NCBI GenBank assembly: GCA_947456965.1
Contig: CANGTU010000002.1
Coordinates: 1 to 64,000, forward strand
Origin: Flavobacteriales bacterium
GTDB lineage: Bacteria > Bacteroidota > Bacteroidia > Flavobacteriales_D > Sanyastnellaceae
DNA: 64,000 bases
Direction of reading: 5' to 3'
The first letter of the stretch is position 1. The number at the start of each line of letters is the position of its first letter. The translations under genes and the position numbers were made by a program. A model generated the notes under the pieces. That model was not told where the DNA came from. It saw only the letters and a program-made list of their open reading frames with translations, and did no database searches. Below are positions 8,049-17,044 of the stretch, one piece after another.

Positions 8049-9131
8049 ATGAAGAAGAACCTGCTGCTCCTTATAACCTTCTTGCTGCTCGCTGCCGCGG
8101 CATGGTGGATGTATAGTAAGAATACCTCTTCCACCCTGGCTGATCAGCCTCTGAGCAATTTTTCTGTTGAGGATACAGCCTCCGTCAATAAAATTTTCAT
8201 TGTTGATCATCTCGGACAAACCGCATTGCTGGAGCGCGTGCCCGGAGAGCGCCTGTGGAATCTAAACGGCAAGTACAAAGCCCGTCACGATGCCGTGCAA
8301 CTGCTGCTTGAAACCATGAATCGCATTCGGGTGCGGGGGAATGTCCCGCTGAAAGGCCAGGAGAATATGCTTCGCGTGCTCGCTTCCTCGGGCAAGAAAG
8401 TCGAGATCTATCAGGGTGGTGACCAACCCTCCAGGATTTATTACGTAGGCCCGGCCACACCTGATCACGTGGGCACGATTATGCTTCTCGAAATCCCCGG
8501 GGAAGGCCGCAGCGCAGAGCCCTATATCACGCACCTCGAAGGCTTCACCGGTTTTCTTACACCGCGCTTTTTTGCGAATGAAATGGAATGGCGATACACC
8601 GGTGTTTTCGAATATCCCGAACTCGATTTCACCCAGGTGGATGTCGTTTTTCACCGGGATCCCGCCAGTTCTTTCAGTGTGAAATACCGCGGAGATAACC
8701 AGGTGAGCTTATATGCCGATCAGGATCCGGTCAGCGGCGTGTTTCGTCGTCAGGTGAACGCCTTCGACACTGCCAGAGTTCGTGATTTTCTCCTGCTGTT
8801 CCGCAAGGTGCATATTGAATCGTACAATACCTATCTCAAGCCCGCAGCGGCCGACTCCATCACCAAGGCCATACCGCTGTTTACCATAAGTGTACGGGAC
8901 AAGGATGGGGGGACTCACCCGGTTGACCTTTATGCGAAGAAGGGGAAGGAACCGCGGCTCAACGCTGAAGGTGTACTCAGCCCATGGGATCCGGAATACT
9001 ACTGGGCGCGCACCGAACAAAATGAAATTGCACTGGCTCAGATGTTCGTATTCGATCCACTCTTGCAGCCCTTGTCCTGGTTCACCGGCGCAAGCCCGGA
9101 TCCGGTGCCTGGAATAGCCTGGATAAAATAA
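8049..9131 (+). CDS. DUF4340 domain protein, probable partner of GldG
   Basis: A 360-residue protein with an N-terminal membrane anchor (residues 4-22) and an extracytoplasmic body. The body carries the DUF4340-type repeat LWNLNGKYKARHDAVQLLLETMNRIR near 75-100, where the chain wraps a threshold-like beta/alpha fold. DUF4340 proteins are commonly encoded beside GldG-type ABC transporter auxiliaries, so the 9-base spacing suggests they act together. Its last 50 bases overlap, tail to tail, the oppositely oriented rRNA methyltransferase gene. The function is unproven. Confidence 0.78.
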   Translation: MKKNLLLLITFLLLAAAAWWMYSKNTSSTLADQPLSNFSVEDTASVNKIFIVDHLGQTALLERVPGERLWNLNGKYKARHDAVQLLLETMNRIRVRGNVPLKGQENMLRVLASSGKKVEIYQGGDQPSRIYYVGPATPDHVGTIMLLEIPGEGRSAEPYITHLEGFTGFLTPRFFANEMEWRYTGVFEYPELDFTQVDVVFHRDPASSFSVKYRGDNQVSLYADQDPVSGVFRRQVNAFDTARVRDFLLLFRKVHIESYNTYLKPAAADSITKAIPLFTISVRDKDGGTHPVDLYAKKGKEPRLNAEGVLSPWDPEYYWARTEQNEIALAQMFVFDPLLQPLSWFTGASPDPVPGIAWIK

Positions 9132-9837
9132 TCCCTGCGGCCACGGCTACATTCAGAGATTCAGCCGAGCCCGATCCGGGAATGGTGACCTGGTGAGTCA
9201 ACAATGCCGCTATCTCCTCGCGGATTCCGTGGCTTTCACTTCCGAGCACCAACACCATGCGCTCTGGCCATTCCATGCGACCGATGGGCGTACCTTCCAT
9301 GTCGGCACCGATAATGGCATAACCCTGATCATGCAGCGAGGCCAGTACAGGCCCTAGCGCACACTCGGTAGTACGAACCCGGAAAATGCTGCCCATGGTG
9401 GCCTGTACCAGTTTTGGATTGAACCATTCCACGGCATCCTGCTGACTGATGATGGTGCGCACGCCGAACCAATCAGCCGTACGCACCATGGTTCCGGCAT
9501 TGCCGGGGTCGCGTATGCCATCCAGCGCCAATATGCGGTCGGGCCAAACCTCAGGGAGCCCTGAATCCGGAGAGCGGACCACGGAGAGGTAACCGGGAGG
9601 AGTTTGCAGTGCCGAGAGCTGCTCCATATCCGATGCACGCACCAGCACTGCGGAGGGATGAAGCTTCGCGAAATCCGGATCAGTCGTATAGGTGCGGCTG
9701 ATGAACCATCCCGAGCGGAGAGCCTCCTCCACCACCTTGCGACCTTCTGCCACAAACAGTCCGGTTTCGGCGCGAAACTTCTTCTGATGGAGCGAACGCA
9801 CGCGCCTCAGTTCATTTCTGGAAATTTCCTCCATCAT
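9082..9837 (-). CDS. TrmH/SpoU-family RNA 2'-O-methyltransferase
   Basis: A 251-residue SPOUT methyltransferase that transfers a methyl group from SAM to a ribose 2'-OH in rRNA or tRNA. The three SpoU motifs are visible: DPGNAGTMVRTADWFG (about 110-125), LVLGSESHGI, and SESLNVAVAAGIIL near the C-terminus. The N-terminal part (ISRNELRRVRSLHQKKFR) is the SpoU substrate-binding domain. The start at 9837 (ATG ATG) was chosen because an earlier start would overlap the divergent TamL gene. Position next to tamL is common in Bacteroidota. The target nucleotide is not known. Confidence 0.9.
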   Translation of the reverse strand: MMEEISRNELRRVRSLHQKKFRAETGLFVAEGRKVVEEALRSGWFISRTYTTDPDFAKLHPSAVLVRASDMEQLSALQTPPGYLSVVRSPDSGLPEVWPDRILALDGIRDPGNAGTMVRTADWFGVRTIISQQDAVEWFNPKLVQATMGSIFRVRTTECALGPVLASLHDQGYAIIGADMEGTPIGRMEWPERMVLVLGSESHGIREEIAALLTHQVTIPGSGSAESLNVAVAAGIILSRLFQAPDPGLRR

Positions 9838-9871
9838 CGGGTGACCGGCGCTATCCTTAATTTGCGACCTG

Positions 9872-12412
9872 TTGCGCAAGATACACGCTCATCGGTTCGA
9901 GTGGCTCCTGCCAGGTGCCTTGCTTCTGTTGCTTCTGCAGTCATGCAGTATCAGCCGCCGCATTCCTGAAAATGAGGTGTACTTCAGAAACCATAAGATC
10001 CAGGTTGAGCAACCCCCTGAGGGATATTCCGTGAAGCCCGAAGAACTCCTTGCCCTGAGCCGACAGCAGCCCAACCGAAGGATTATGTGGACGCGGTTTA
10101 ACCTCCGGATTCATGCCTGGCTTGTGCCACCGCGTGCCCTCGAGCGAAGTATGAAGCGCGCCGAAGAGCGCTGCCCCGGGAAAAACCTCCGGCGTCAGAT
10201 GCGCGGCAAGCAGCCCAAAACATGCAAGAGTCTCTGGAGCTGGCTGGCGTTCACTGTGGGAGAGCCCCCCGTATTGCTCGACACCTCGCGCACCAATAAG
10301 GCTGCGGAGCAGATGGAGATTTATCTGCAGAAGAAAGGGTATTTCTCCGCCCGCGTGCAGCCATTCATCGAGTACTCCGACTCCACCACATGGGGCTGGA
10401 AGCATCGCAAGAAATGCAAGGTCGTATATGAGGTATCCCCGGGAGAGCCTTATACCTATGACTCCATCGGCTTTATCATTGAAGATGGTGCCTTGCGCAG
10501 GCGGCTTGACGACCTCAGCCGGGACGCCCTGATCCGCAAGGGCGACCGGTTCGATACCGGTGTGCTCGATGCCGAACGCGAGCGGATTACCTCCTTCTTC
10601 AATAACGCCGGATACTACGAACTCACCAAGGATTATATCTTTTACGATGCAGACAGCTCATCGGGCAAGCGCACCGTGGATATCACTCTGCGGTTGGTCA
10701 ATCCGCGTGTATCTGTGCCCGACATGCCGGGTGAATACATCAAAGTCCCGCATCGCAAGTACTTCATCGGACAGGTTACGGTATATACCAGCTACAATCC
10801 GCTGCGGCCGGACGAGCTGACCGGCACGCCTGTTGCGTATCGCGACATTGTCGTGGCCGATGGAAAAGACCTGTTGCTCAACTACAACCTCATTCACTAT
10901 ACGAACACCATCATGCCTGGTGAGCTTTACCAGAAGCGAAAGATTGACCTCGCTTATAAGCGCTTCTCACAGCTCGGCATTACCCGCTCGGTTACCATCC
11001 AGCTTGTACCTCGTCCGGAGCAGGACAGCACCGGAGTATCCCTTATTGATGCCCGGATTCTGCTCAATCCGGCCCGCAAGCAATCATTCAGTTTGGACCC
11101 TCGCGTCACGAACAGGGCGGGCAATATGGGCGTATATGTGAACCTTTCCTATCGCCATCGCAACCTCTTGCATGGGGCTGAAAAAGTAGAACTCCGGATT
11201 GTAACCGGTTTCGAGGCCTCCCAACTGCTTGGTGACAACACCGCTACCACCCTTGGTGAAGATCAGATCCAGCGCAATTTTCAACTGAATACATTCGAAT
11301 TTGGTCCTGATCTGTCTGTCTCCATCCCGCGCATCTTTCCACTCGGATACAGGCGCTTTAAGCGAAGCAGCGAACCCAGCACCACCTTCCATGCCGCGCT
11401 GAATTACCAGATAAGGCCAGACTATGAGCGCACACTCTCCCAGCTCAGCATGGGCTGGAGCATCATCGAAAACCCGGATAAGGTTTCCCGTCTCAACCTC
11501 GAGCTGGCTGAAATGTCAGTAATCAAGATCCAGAAATCCCCCGGTTTTGAGGAGTTCATTAACCGCCTGAACGATGTATTCCTGGCCAACAGTTACCGCG
11601 ACCACCTGATTTCCGCAACGCGCTTTACCTACACCCTGAATACTCAGAAACTGCGTTTCCAGAGGCATTATCTCTTCTATCGGGGTCTGATCGAGGGAGC
11701 AGGCAATGTGCTCCGGGAGGTCTTTGAGATGAGCAATGCCCAACTCGATGAATTCGGGAGCTATGAAATAGCCGGAATTCGTTTCGCTCAGTACGTCAAG
11801 ACCGATCACGACCTCCGCTATTATTTCAGTGCCAATGACCGGAACTCTTTTGCCATGAGGTTCTTTGGCGGTGTAGGACGAGGGGGCATCAACCTCAATG
11901 TGCTTCCCTTTGAGAAGAGCTATTTCTCCGGAGGTGCCAACGGTATCCGCGCCTGGCAGGCGCGAACGCTTGGGCCAGGTTCATTCCGCGATACGCTGAA
12001 CGTGCGCACGTTTAACAACATTGGTGATGTCAAGCTGGAGTTCAACCTCGAATACCGGTTCAAACTCACGGAAATGTTTCAGGCCGCATTCTTCGCCGAT
12101 GCGGGTAATATCTGGCTCATGCGCCCCGACCAGAACCGTCCGGGTGCCGACTTCGATCCCGGTCGCTTCATGAGTGAGATCGCTGTAGGAGCGGGATTCG
12201 GAATACGGCTGGACTTTGAGTTCTTTCTCGTGCGGCTGGATGTCGGTTATCCCCTCAAGGATCCCCTCAAGGTGCAAGGCGAGCGCTGGGTTTGGCAACC
12301 CAAGGATGAGTACCGGGACTTCATTAACCGCGTGAATGATTCCGGAGGCAATGCTCAGTTCGGCCAACGCACATCTGGCATCTTCAATATCGGAATCGGG
12401 TTCCCATTCTGA
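9872..12412 (+). CDS. tamL: TamL-like outer-membrane lipoprotein of the BamA/TamA (Omp85) superfamily
   Basis: An 846-residue protein with a signal peptide ending in a lipobox (LLLLLQSC, Cys at about 25). POTRA-like modules follow, with features such as AEQMEIYLQKKGYFSARV near 140-160. The C-terminal surface-antigen/D15 beta-barrel ends in FNIGIGFPF, a BamA-type C-terminal beta-signal with a final Phe. Lipidated TamA homologues (TamL) in Bacteroidota work with TamB in outer-membrane assembly. No tamB follows here. The start is a TTG; no ATG lies before the signal peptide. A TTAATTTG promoter-like sequence at 9857-9864 supports it. It is divergent from the methyltransferase. Confidence 0.85.
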   Translation: MRKIHAHRFEWLLPGALLLLLLQSCSISRRIPENEVYFRNHKIQVEQPPEGYSVKPEELLALSRQQPNRRIMWTRFNLRIHAWLVPPRALERSMKRAEERCPGKNLRRQMRGKQPKTCKSLWSWLAFTVGEPPVLLDTSRTNKAAEQMEIYLQKKGYFSARVQPFIEYSDSTTWGWKHRKKCKVVYEVSPGEPYTYDSIGFIIEDGALRRRLDDLSRDALIRKGDRFDTGVLDAERERITSFFNNAGYYELTKDYIFYDADSSSGKRTVDITLRLVNPRVSVPDMPGEYIKVPHRKYFIGQVTVYTSYNPLRPDELTGTPVAYRDIVVADGKDLLLNYNLIHYTNTIMPGELYQKRKIDLAYKRFSQLGITRSVTIQLVPRPEQDSTGVSLIDARILLNPARKQSFSLDPRVTNRAGNMGVYVNLSYRHRNLLHGAEKVELRIVTGFEASQLLGDNTATTLGEDQIQRNFQLNTFEFGPDLSVSIPRIFPLGYRRFKRSSEPSTTFHAALNYQIRPDYERTLSQLSMGWSIIENPDKVSRLNLELAEMSVIKIQKSPGFEEFINRLNDVFLANSYRDHLISATRFTYTLNTQKLRFQRHYLFYRGLIEGAGNVLREVFEMSNAQLDEFGSYEIAGIRFAQYVKTDHDLRYYFSANDRNSFAMRFFGGVGRGGINLNVLPFEKSYFSGGANGIRAWQARTLGPGSFRDTLNVRTFNNIGDVKLEFNLEYRFKLTEMFQAAFFADAGNIWLMRPDQNRPGADFDPGRFMSEIAVGAGFGIRLDFEFFLVRLDVGYPLKDPLKVQGERWVWQPKDEYRDFINRVNDSGGNAQFGQRTSGIFNIGIGFPF

Positions 12413-12445
12413 TAACGATGCACTGCGGCACGTCTGAGTCCGCGC

Positions 12446-13165
12446 TCATTGCCCGAGTAATTCCAAAACCCTCATCCGGAAGCAGGTCGCCATTTCTTCA
12501 GGAGAAAGGTGCGCGAAAACCTCCGGCTCAACAGGCTTTCCGATGATCACCTCCACCTTGCCGGGACGAAGGGTGAACGATCCCGATGGCAGCATGCGGC
12601 GCGTGCCCCGGATTGCCACTGGTACGACGGGAATTTGTCCTTCGCGTGCAATGACAAATGTGCCACGCTTGAACAAGAGTGGCTCGTCCGACTTACTCCG
12701 AGTACCCTCTGGAAACGTCACCACATCCGCTCCCTCCCGGATGCGCTCAATGGCCTTGCGCATGCTGACCATAGCCATTTCTTTGTCGCGCCGATCCACG
12801 AAGATCATGCCCATAGCCTGCATATACTGACTGAGCACGGGCACCTTGCGCAGCTCTGCTTTAGCCACGAAAAACAACGGCACCGTGATGGCCCGGACGA
12901 GCACCAGAATATCGAGTTGTGAAACGTGATTGCTGATGAATATAGCCGGGCGGTCTTTCAGGATATGCTCCCGACCTGACACCCGCAGGTGCATACCGGT
13001 GAGGAGCAGCATTACAGGACTCCACAACCAATGAGAGATAAACAAGACCACCTTTCGGGGCGAAAAAAAGAGCCGCAGGATCAGGGCCAGCAATCCGCTG
13101 AATACGGTCCAGGCAAGGATAGCGACCGCCTGCAGGATGTTCAAAGGAAGCATGATCCACTTCAT
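12446..13165 (-). CDS. plsC: 1-acyl-sn-glycerol-3-phosphate acyltransferase (PlsC family)
   Basis: A 239-residue membrane enzyme that acylates lysophosphatidic acid to phosphatidic acid in phospholipid synthesis. An N-terminal hydrophobic region (about 5-30) anchors it. The catalytic NHVSQLD (the NHx4D type box, HX4D) is at about 79-85 and FPEGTRS (motif III) near 150. Motif IV (IPVVPVAI) follows. The start 13165 (MKWIMLPLN) was chosen over 13207 because a TACTTTCG box on the minus strand (13170-13177) ends four bases before it. It is convergent with tamL. Confidence 0.9.
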   Translation of the reverse strand: MKWIMLPLNILQAVAILAWTVFSGLLALILRLFFSPRKVVLFISHWLWSPVMLLLTGMHLRVSGREHILKDRPAIFISNHVSQLDILVLVRAITVPLFFVAKAELRKVPVLSQYMQAMGMIFVDRRDKEMAMVSMRKAIERIREGADVVTFPEGTRSKSDEPLLFKRGTFVIAREGQIPVVPVAIRGTRRMLPSGSFTLRPGKVEVIIGKPVEPEVFAHLSPEEMATCFRMRVLELLGQ

Positions 13166-13169
13166 ACCG

Positions 13170-13177
13170 CGAAAGTA
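13170..13177 (-). promoter_or_regulatory. TAnnTTTG-like box (TACTTTCG) 4 nt before plsC
   Basis: On the minus strand this box ends four bases before the ATG at 13165, the same spacing seen before several other genes in the window. It supports both the start choice and a leaderless transcript. One base differs from the consensus. Confidence 0.35.
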
Positions 13178-13216
13178 AGGGAACGGCCTTCGGACCTCAG
13201 GTCCCATCTTTGCATC

Positions 13217-14299
13217 ATGCGCATGCCGCTTATTGCAGCCCTTCTCATCGCTTGCGTAGGCTCAGCAGGACAGGATTCTGCGAAACCGCGTCCGCACGCC
13301 CGGCATCTGCTGATGGGTTATCCGCTTGTCTTCTACACACCTGAAACCCGCATGGGATTTGGCCTTGCGGGGTTCTATGGATTTCAGCCTGACACCACTG
13401 ACAGCCTCACCCCCATCTCACAAATTCAGCCGGCAGTCATGTACACCGTGAACCGGCAATACATTCTCACACTCCCCTTCCAGTGGTTTTCGAGGCAAAG
13501 ACAACACAGCCTGTATGGAGAGATCACGTTCAACCGGTTTTTCTACCGGTTTTTCGGGTCCTCGTTTGCGCTGCCCGCCGTCACCAACGAGCAGTATGAA
13601 GTGGAGTTTCCGCGCATTCGACTGCACTACCTCTATCGGCTCGGGCCAGCCTGGTATGCAGGAGCGCGTTATTGGCTTGAAGAACAGCGCATACTTCAGA
13701 CAGAAGAAGGTGGACTGCTCGGAAGTGGCAAGATTCCCGGAGGATCAGGCGGACGATCAGCCGGACCCGGGATCGTATTGCAGTATGACACCCGTGATCA
13801 CGTCATCTCCACCCGGCGCGGCACGTTCGCCGAACTTTCCTGGCATCATCAGTCGAGCGCCACAGGAAGCGATTTTGACTTCAACCGGTTCCGGCTCGAT
13901 GCGCGCGCCTTTATTCCCGCAGGGAGGCGCGGCACCATGGCCACAATGATCATGGCCGAACACATCTATGGTGATCCTCCCTTTTTTTCCATGGCGGCCC
14001 TCGGAAATGACAGGCGCATGAGAGGATACTTCGATGGCTACTTCCGCGACAAGAGTTTAAGTCTGGCCCAGGCAGAGTACCGGCGGGGAGTGTGGAAGAA
14101 TTTGTATCTGGCTGCATTTGCCAGCGCCGCGTGGATGGGAGAAACGCCCAAAACGTATGCACTTCCCGGAACCATCTGGACCGCCGGGGCCGGTATGAGA
14201 TGGGTGGTAGATCCCAACAGCCGGGTTACCCTTCGGCTCGACTATGCCCGCGGACAGCATAGTGACGCCCTTTACTTCACCATGGGTGAGGCGTTCTGA
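13217..14299 (+). CDS. Omp85-superfamily outer-membrane barrel (bacterial surface antigen domain)
   Basis: A 360-residue protein with a signal peptide (MRMPLIAALLIACVGSAGQD) and a beta-barrel with alternating aromatic strands. Motifs such as GIVLQYDTRDHVISTRRGTF (near 190-210) and GGxDRMRGY-type text (here GNDRRMRGYFDGYFRDKS) are typical of the D15/surface-antigen barrel. Tail residues YFTMGEAF end in Phe. POTRA domains appear to be absent, so this is a short Omp85 member resembling the barrels of patatin-like or solo Omp85 proteins. The start follows a CATCTTTG box (13205-13212) by four bases. The 3' end overlaps aat by 23 bases tail to tail. Confidence 0.82.
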   Translation: MRMPLIAALLIACVGSAGQDSAKPRPHARHLLMGYPLVFYTPETRMGFGLAGFYGFQPDTTDSLTPISQIQPAVMYTVNRQYILTLPFQWFSRQRQHSLYGEITFNRFFYRFFGSSFALPAVTNEQYEVEFPRIRLHYLYRLGPAWYAGARYWLEEQRILQTEEGGLLGSGKIPGGSGGRSAGPGIVLQYDTRDHVISTRRGTFAELSWHHQSSATGSDFDFNRFRLDARAFIPAGRRGTMATMIMAEHIYGDPPFFSMAALGNDRRMRGYFDGYFRDKSLSLAQAEYRRGVWKNLYLAAFASAAWMGETPKTYALPGTIWTAGAGMRWVVDPNSRVTLRLDYARGQHSDALYFTMGEAF

Positions 14300-14993
14300 C
14301 CGGGTTTTCCCAAATGGCCGGGTCGCCCCAGTTTCCTCTCACGGTAGGGAACTTCATTTGAATCCTGAGCAGGTCCAGAAACAACTCACGCGGCACGTCA
14401 CGAACCCCGAACGTGCGCGTATGATCATTAGCCACCTGAAAATCCATCATCTGCCAGTTCTTTTCACGAAGGAACTGAGCCAGCATGATGAGAGCAAACT
14501 TGGATGCGTTGGGCCTCACGGCGAACATACTCTCGCCAAAGAACAGATTACCCAGACTCACTCCGTAGAGCCCGCCAGCCAATTCACCGTCCTGCCATAC
14601 CTCAACAGAGTGGCAATACCCCATTTGGTGCAGCTTTTTGTAGGCTCGGGCCACCTCTTCAAGAATCCAGGTATCAGCCAGGCGCTCGCCGCTCCGACAG
14701 CCATCAATAACGTCATCAAAGGCCTGATCCATGGTCCATGTGAACGCCCCTCGGTTGATCAGGTTGCGCATTGAATGGCTCACGTGCAGATCCTTCAGGA
14801 AAAGGACAGATCGCTCCTCCGGACACCACCAAAAGATATTGCGCGGTCTCTCATACCACGGGTAAATGCCCATGCTGTAGGCCAGAAGCAGACGCTCCGG
14901 CCGCAGGTCACCACCAAAGGCGACGATATCGCTCCCCATCTCATTCAACCGGGGAAACCAGAGCTCTTCTTTCTTTAAAAAAAATAACGGCAT
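14277..14993 (-). CDS. aat: Leucyl/phenylalanyl-tRNA-protein transferase Aat
   Basis: A 238-residue enzyme of the N-degron pathway that adds Leu or Phe from charged tRNA to proteins with N-terminal Lys or Arg. Diagnostic blocks are the GGDLRPERLLLAYSMGIYPW region near 26-45, WWCPEERSVL near 54-63, EVWQDGELAGGLYGVSLG near 135-152, and FGESMFAVRPNASKFAL just after. The start at 14993 (MPLFFLKKEELWFP) fits the family N-terminus; an extra five residues are possible upstream. No clpS or clpA is nearby. Confidence 0.95.
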   Translation of the reverse strand: MPLFFLKKEELWFPRLNEMGSDIVAFGGDLRPERLLLAYSMGIYPWYERPRNIFWWCPEERSVLFLKDLHVSHSMRNLINRGAFTWTMDQAFDDVIDGCRSGERLADTWILEEVARAYKKLHQMGYCHSVEVWQDGELAGGLYGVSLGNLFFGESMFAVRPNASKFALIMLAQFLREKNWQMMDFQVANDHTRTFGVRDVPRELFLDLLRIQMKFPTVRGNWGDPAIWENPVRTPHPW

Positions 14994-15022
14994 ATAAAAT
15001 CCCTGCAAGCACCTCTTAAATC

Positions 15023-15195
15023 TAGATTACGCGGCTGTTTTCGTGCACGGGGTTCAAAACGACAGTGAAAAACAATGCTCCCGCGCGCTTGGGCCGCGCT
15101 GTCATCGTCACCCCCGGGGACAGTACCCGAAACAAGCAAATGAGCGCATGCATGGGCCGGGGGGTCGGAATCGAAATACTACAGCATAATCCGGG
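15023..15195. repeat. Diverged copy of a MITE-like inverted-repeat element
   Basis: The 220-base gap between aat and the Nudix gene holds a palindromic segment whose ends, AGATTACGCGGCTGTTTTC on the left and CAGCATAATCCGGG on the right, resemble the terminal repeats of the element at 38768-38946. Internal text is also shared (CAAAAC followed by GTGAA, and a central CCCGAAAC). The right arm inverted matches the left only imperfectly, so this copy is decayed. No coding sequence was recognised in the gap. Confidence 0.5.
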
Positions 15196-15229
15196 CGAAA
15201 TTTAGGAATAGATTCGCCTCTCATTTCGA

Positions 15230-15880
15230 ATGGCTATGCGCATAAATGCGGGCAAGGAACAAATCCGGCGTGCGCTGTCTCTTCCTCTGCCCGGGGAGCA
15301 GGCCCACCGGGAGATGATGAGTTATCGCCGCAGCACTGCAGCTGAGGCCCGCGCCGGTAATCCCCCACCGCGACAAGGCGCTGTGCTGATGCTGCTTATT
15401 CCCGACAAGCGCAGCGAAGACCTCACCACCCTGTTCATCCGCCGGCCACACTATGACGGGGTGCACAGCGGTCAGCTGGCCTTTCCCGGTGGCAAGCTCG
15501 AGCCCGCTGATTCCGGCCTGCTGGCAGCAGCCCTCAGGGAAACACAGGAAGAGACTGGCATAGACATCAGCGGCGTGGAGATACTCGGAGCACTGAGTGA
15601 GATTTACATCCCGCCCAGTCACTTTATCGTTCAGCCCTTCGTGGGATGGGCTGAGGAGGTTCCGGACCTGCATCCTGATCCACGCGAGGTAGAAGAGGTT
15701 TTGCTCGAACCGTTGTCACGGCTCCTCCATCCCGATAACCGGCGGATGCAGCGAATTTACATGCCCACCTTCAAAGCGTGGATTGACGCACCCGCTATGG
15801 ACGTTCAGGGTCATATCCTGTGGGGAGCTACAGCCATGATGGTTCACGAATTCCGCACGGCTGTTTTTTCCGAAGAATGA
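15230..15880 (+). CDS. Nudix hydrolase, CoA pyrophosphatase type (NudL-like)
   Basis: A 216-residue Nudix enzyme. The Nudix box (pattern GX5EX7REUXEEXGU) occupies about residues 87-109 with GGKLEPADS and RETQEETGID. It is preceded by the CoAse/UPF0035-type segment VLMLLIPDKRSEDLTTLFIRR followed by HSGQLAFPGG, which points to coenzyme A or acyl-CoA diphosphate hydrolysis. An alternative start is the second ATG at 15236. It sits 47 bases upstream of the secreted TPR-protein gene. Confidence 0.9.
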   Translation: MAMRINAGKEQIRRALSLPLPGEQAHREMMSYRRSTAAEARAGNPPPRQGAVLMLLIPDKRSEDLTTLFIRRPHYDGVHSGQLAFPGGKLEPADSGLLAAALRETQEETGIDISGVEILGALSEIYIPPSHFIVQPFVGWAEEVPDLHPDPREVEEVLLEPLSRLLHPDNRRMQRIYMPTFKAWIDAPAMDVQGHILWGATAMMVHEFRTAVFSEE

Positions 15881-15926
15881 ACACAGAATGGATGAACCTT
15901 TGCTCCATCTTCCTGTACCGAATGGC

Positions 15927-17042
15927 ATGAACCCCGCACGCGCTATCCCTTTTTTACTTTCCCTTCTGCTCTGCATCGGCACCCCTGCGGCCGGTCAGAA
16001 CAGCGCCTCACCGGAGATTCCGCCTCCCTCGGCGGTGAATGAAGAAACCCCGCAAGGCGAGCTTGAGCAAACCCTATCCCGGGCACAATCCTCTATCCTC
16101 TTCGATCAGCACAATGAAGATGCCTGGCTCAGTTACTACCGGGCCATGCGTATTGCTGCGTATGGCGAGCGGAGCCGAGAAATGGATCCCCGCGAGCGCG
16201 AAGGATTATCGGAAATACTGGAACTCATGGATAAGCATGTACACGGATCCTACGCCTGGCATGTGGCCCGTTACCTGCATCTGGAAAAAGCAGATGAGGG
16301 ATGGAATCATCTGTCCGAAGCCGCTGCACTGAGGCCCAACAGTCCTGAGTTATTTCCCGACCTGCTCTGTATGAACCAGATTCGCGGGCGCTTCGATGAA
16401 GCAGCATCCTATGCGCACCGGATCAAGCGGGCGAAGACCTTCAGTTCGGCGGAGATCGAGTACAACCTGAATACACTGAACAGCATAGAACGCAACGGAG
16501 TGCTGGTCACCCACGGCTATGTGGATACCTATCCGCTGTATGTGCTTCAGTACGATAAAGGCATACGACGCGATGTCCGGATAGTAAGCCTGGAGTGGTT
16601 GCAGAGCGCCACATACCGGAAAACAGTGGGAGAATGGCTCGGGGTCAGGCCTGAATCCCTGGCCGGTTCAACCACCGAAGCCCTTCAGGTCATCTTTCGT
16701 TCCGATGCTGCCGTTCCCCTGTACCTCAGTCTCACCATACCTCCCTCGGACTTGCGGCGGTATGATTCCGAACTCTATTGTACCGGCCTGGCTATGAAGC
16801 GAAGTGCCACTGCCTTGGGCAATCTGGAATCCCTGCGAGAGAACTGGGAAAACCTCTTTCAGCGCAAACACCTGACCGAGACAGAGCCGCTGAACCGCAA
16901 CTACCTCATTCCACTGGTGCTCCTGCACAACCATTACAAGTCGCTTGGAAAAGGCGTACAGGCCGACGAAATACGCAGCCTCACCGAGAAGCTCTCCGGG
17001 CTTTTCGGTCAAACCCAAAAAACCACGTCCTACCTGCGCTGA
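15927..17042 (+). CDS. Secreted TPR-containing protein upstream of an ECF sigma gene
   Basis: 371 residues with a signal peptide (MNPARAIPFLLSLLLCIGTPAAGQ). A helical tetratricopeptide-like region follows (AWLSYYRAMRIAAYGE, then WNHLSEAAALRPNSPELFPDL at about 125-150). Near residues 195-220 the text VLVTHGYVDTYPLYVLQYDKG resembles the NGDxDTyPLwyLQ block known from DUF2723 membrane proteins. No membrane domain of that family is present. The gene ends 2 bases before the sigma-factor ATG, so co-transcription is likely. An earlier in-frame ATG at 15888 lacks a convincing signal peptide. The function is unknown. Confidence 0.7.
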   Translation: MNPARAIPFLLSLLLCIGTPAAGQNSASPEIPPPSAVNEETPQGELEQTLSRAQSSILFDQHNEDAWLSYYRAMRIAAYGERSREMDPREREGLSEILELMDKHVHGSYAWHVARYLHLEKADEGWNHLSEAAALRPNSPELFPDLLCMNQIRGRFDEAASYAHRIKRAKTFSSAEIEYNLNTLNSIERNGVLVTHGYVDTYPLYVLQYDKGIRRDVRIVSLEWLQSATYRKTVGEWLGVRPESLAGSTTEALQVIFRSDAAVPLYLSLTIPPSDLRRYDSELYCTGLAMKRSATALGNLESLRENWENLFQRKHLTETEPLNRNYLIPLVLLHNHYKSLGKGVQADEIRSLTEKLSGLFGQTQKTTSYLR

Positions 17043-17044
17043 AG

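Noticed and set aside
8709-9020. Minus-strand frame inside the DUF4340 gene
   Set aside because: It is a shadow of the well-supported plus-strand gene, with no start signal or family match.
14244-14774. Plus-strand frame of 176 codons antisense to aat
   Set aside because: Aat motifs on the minus strand are unambiguous, and the plus frame has no recognisable domain.
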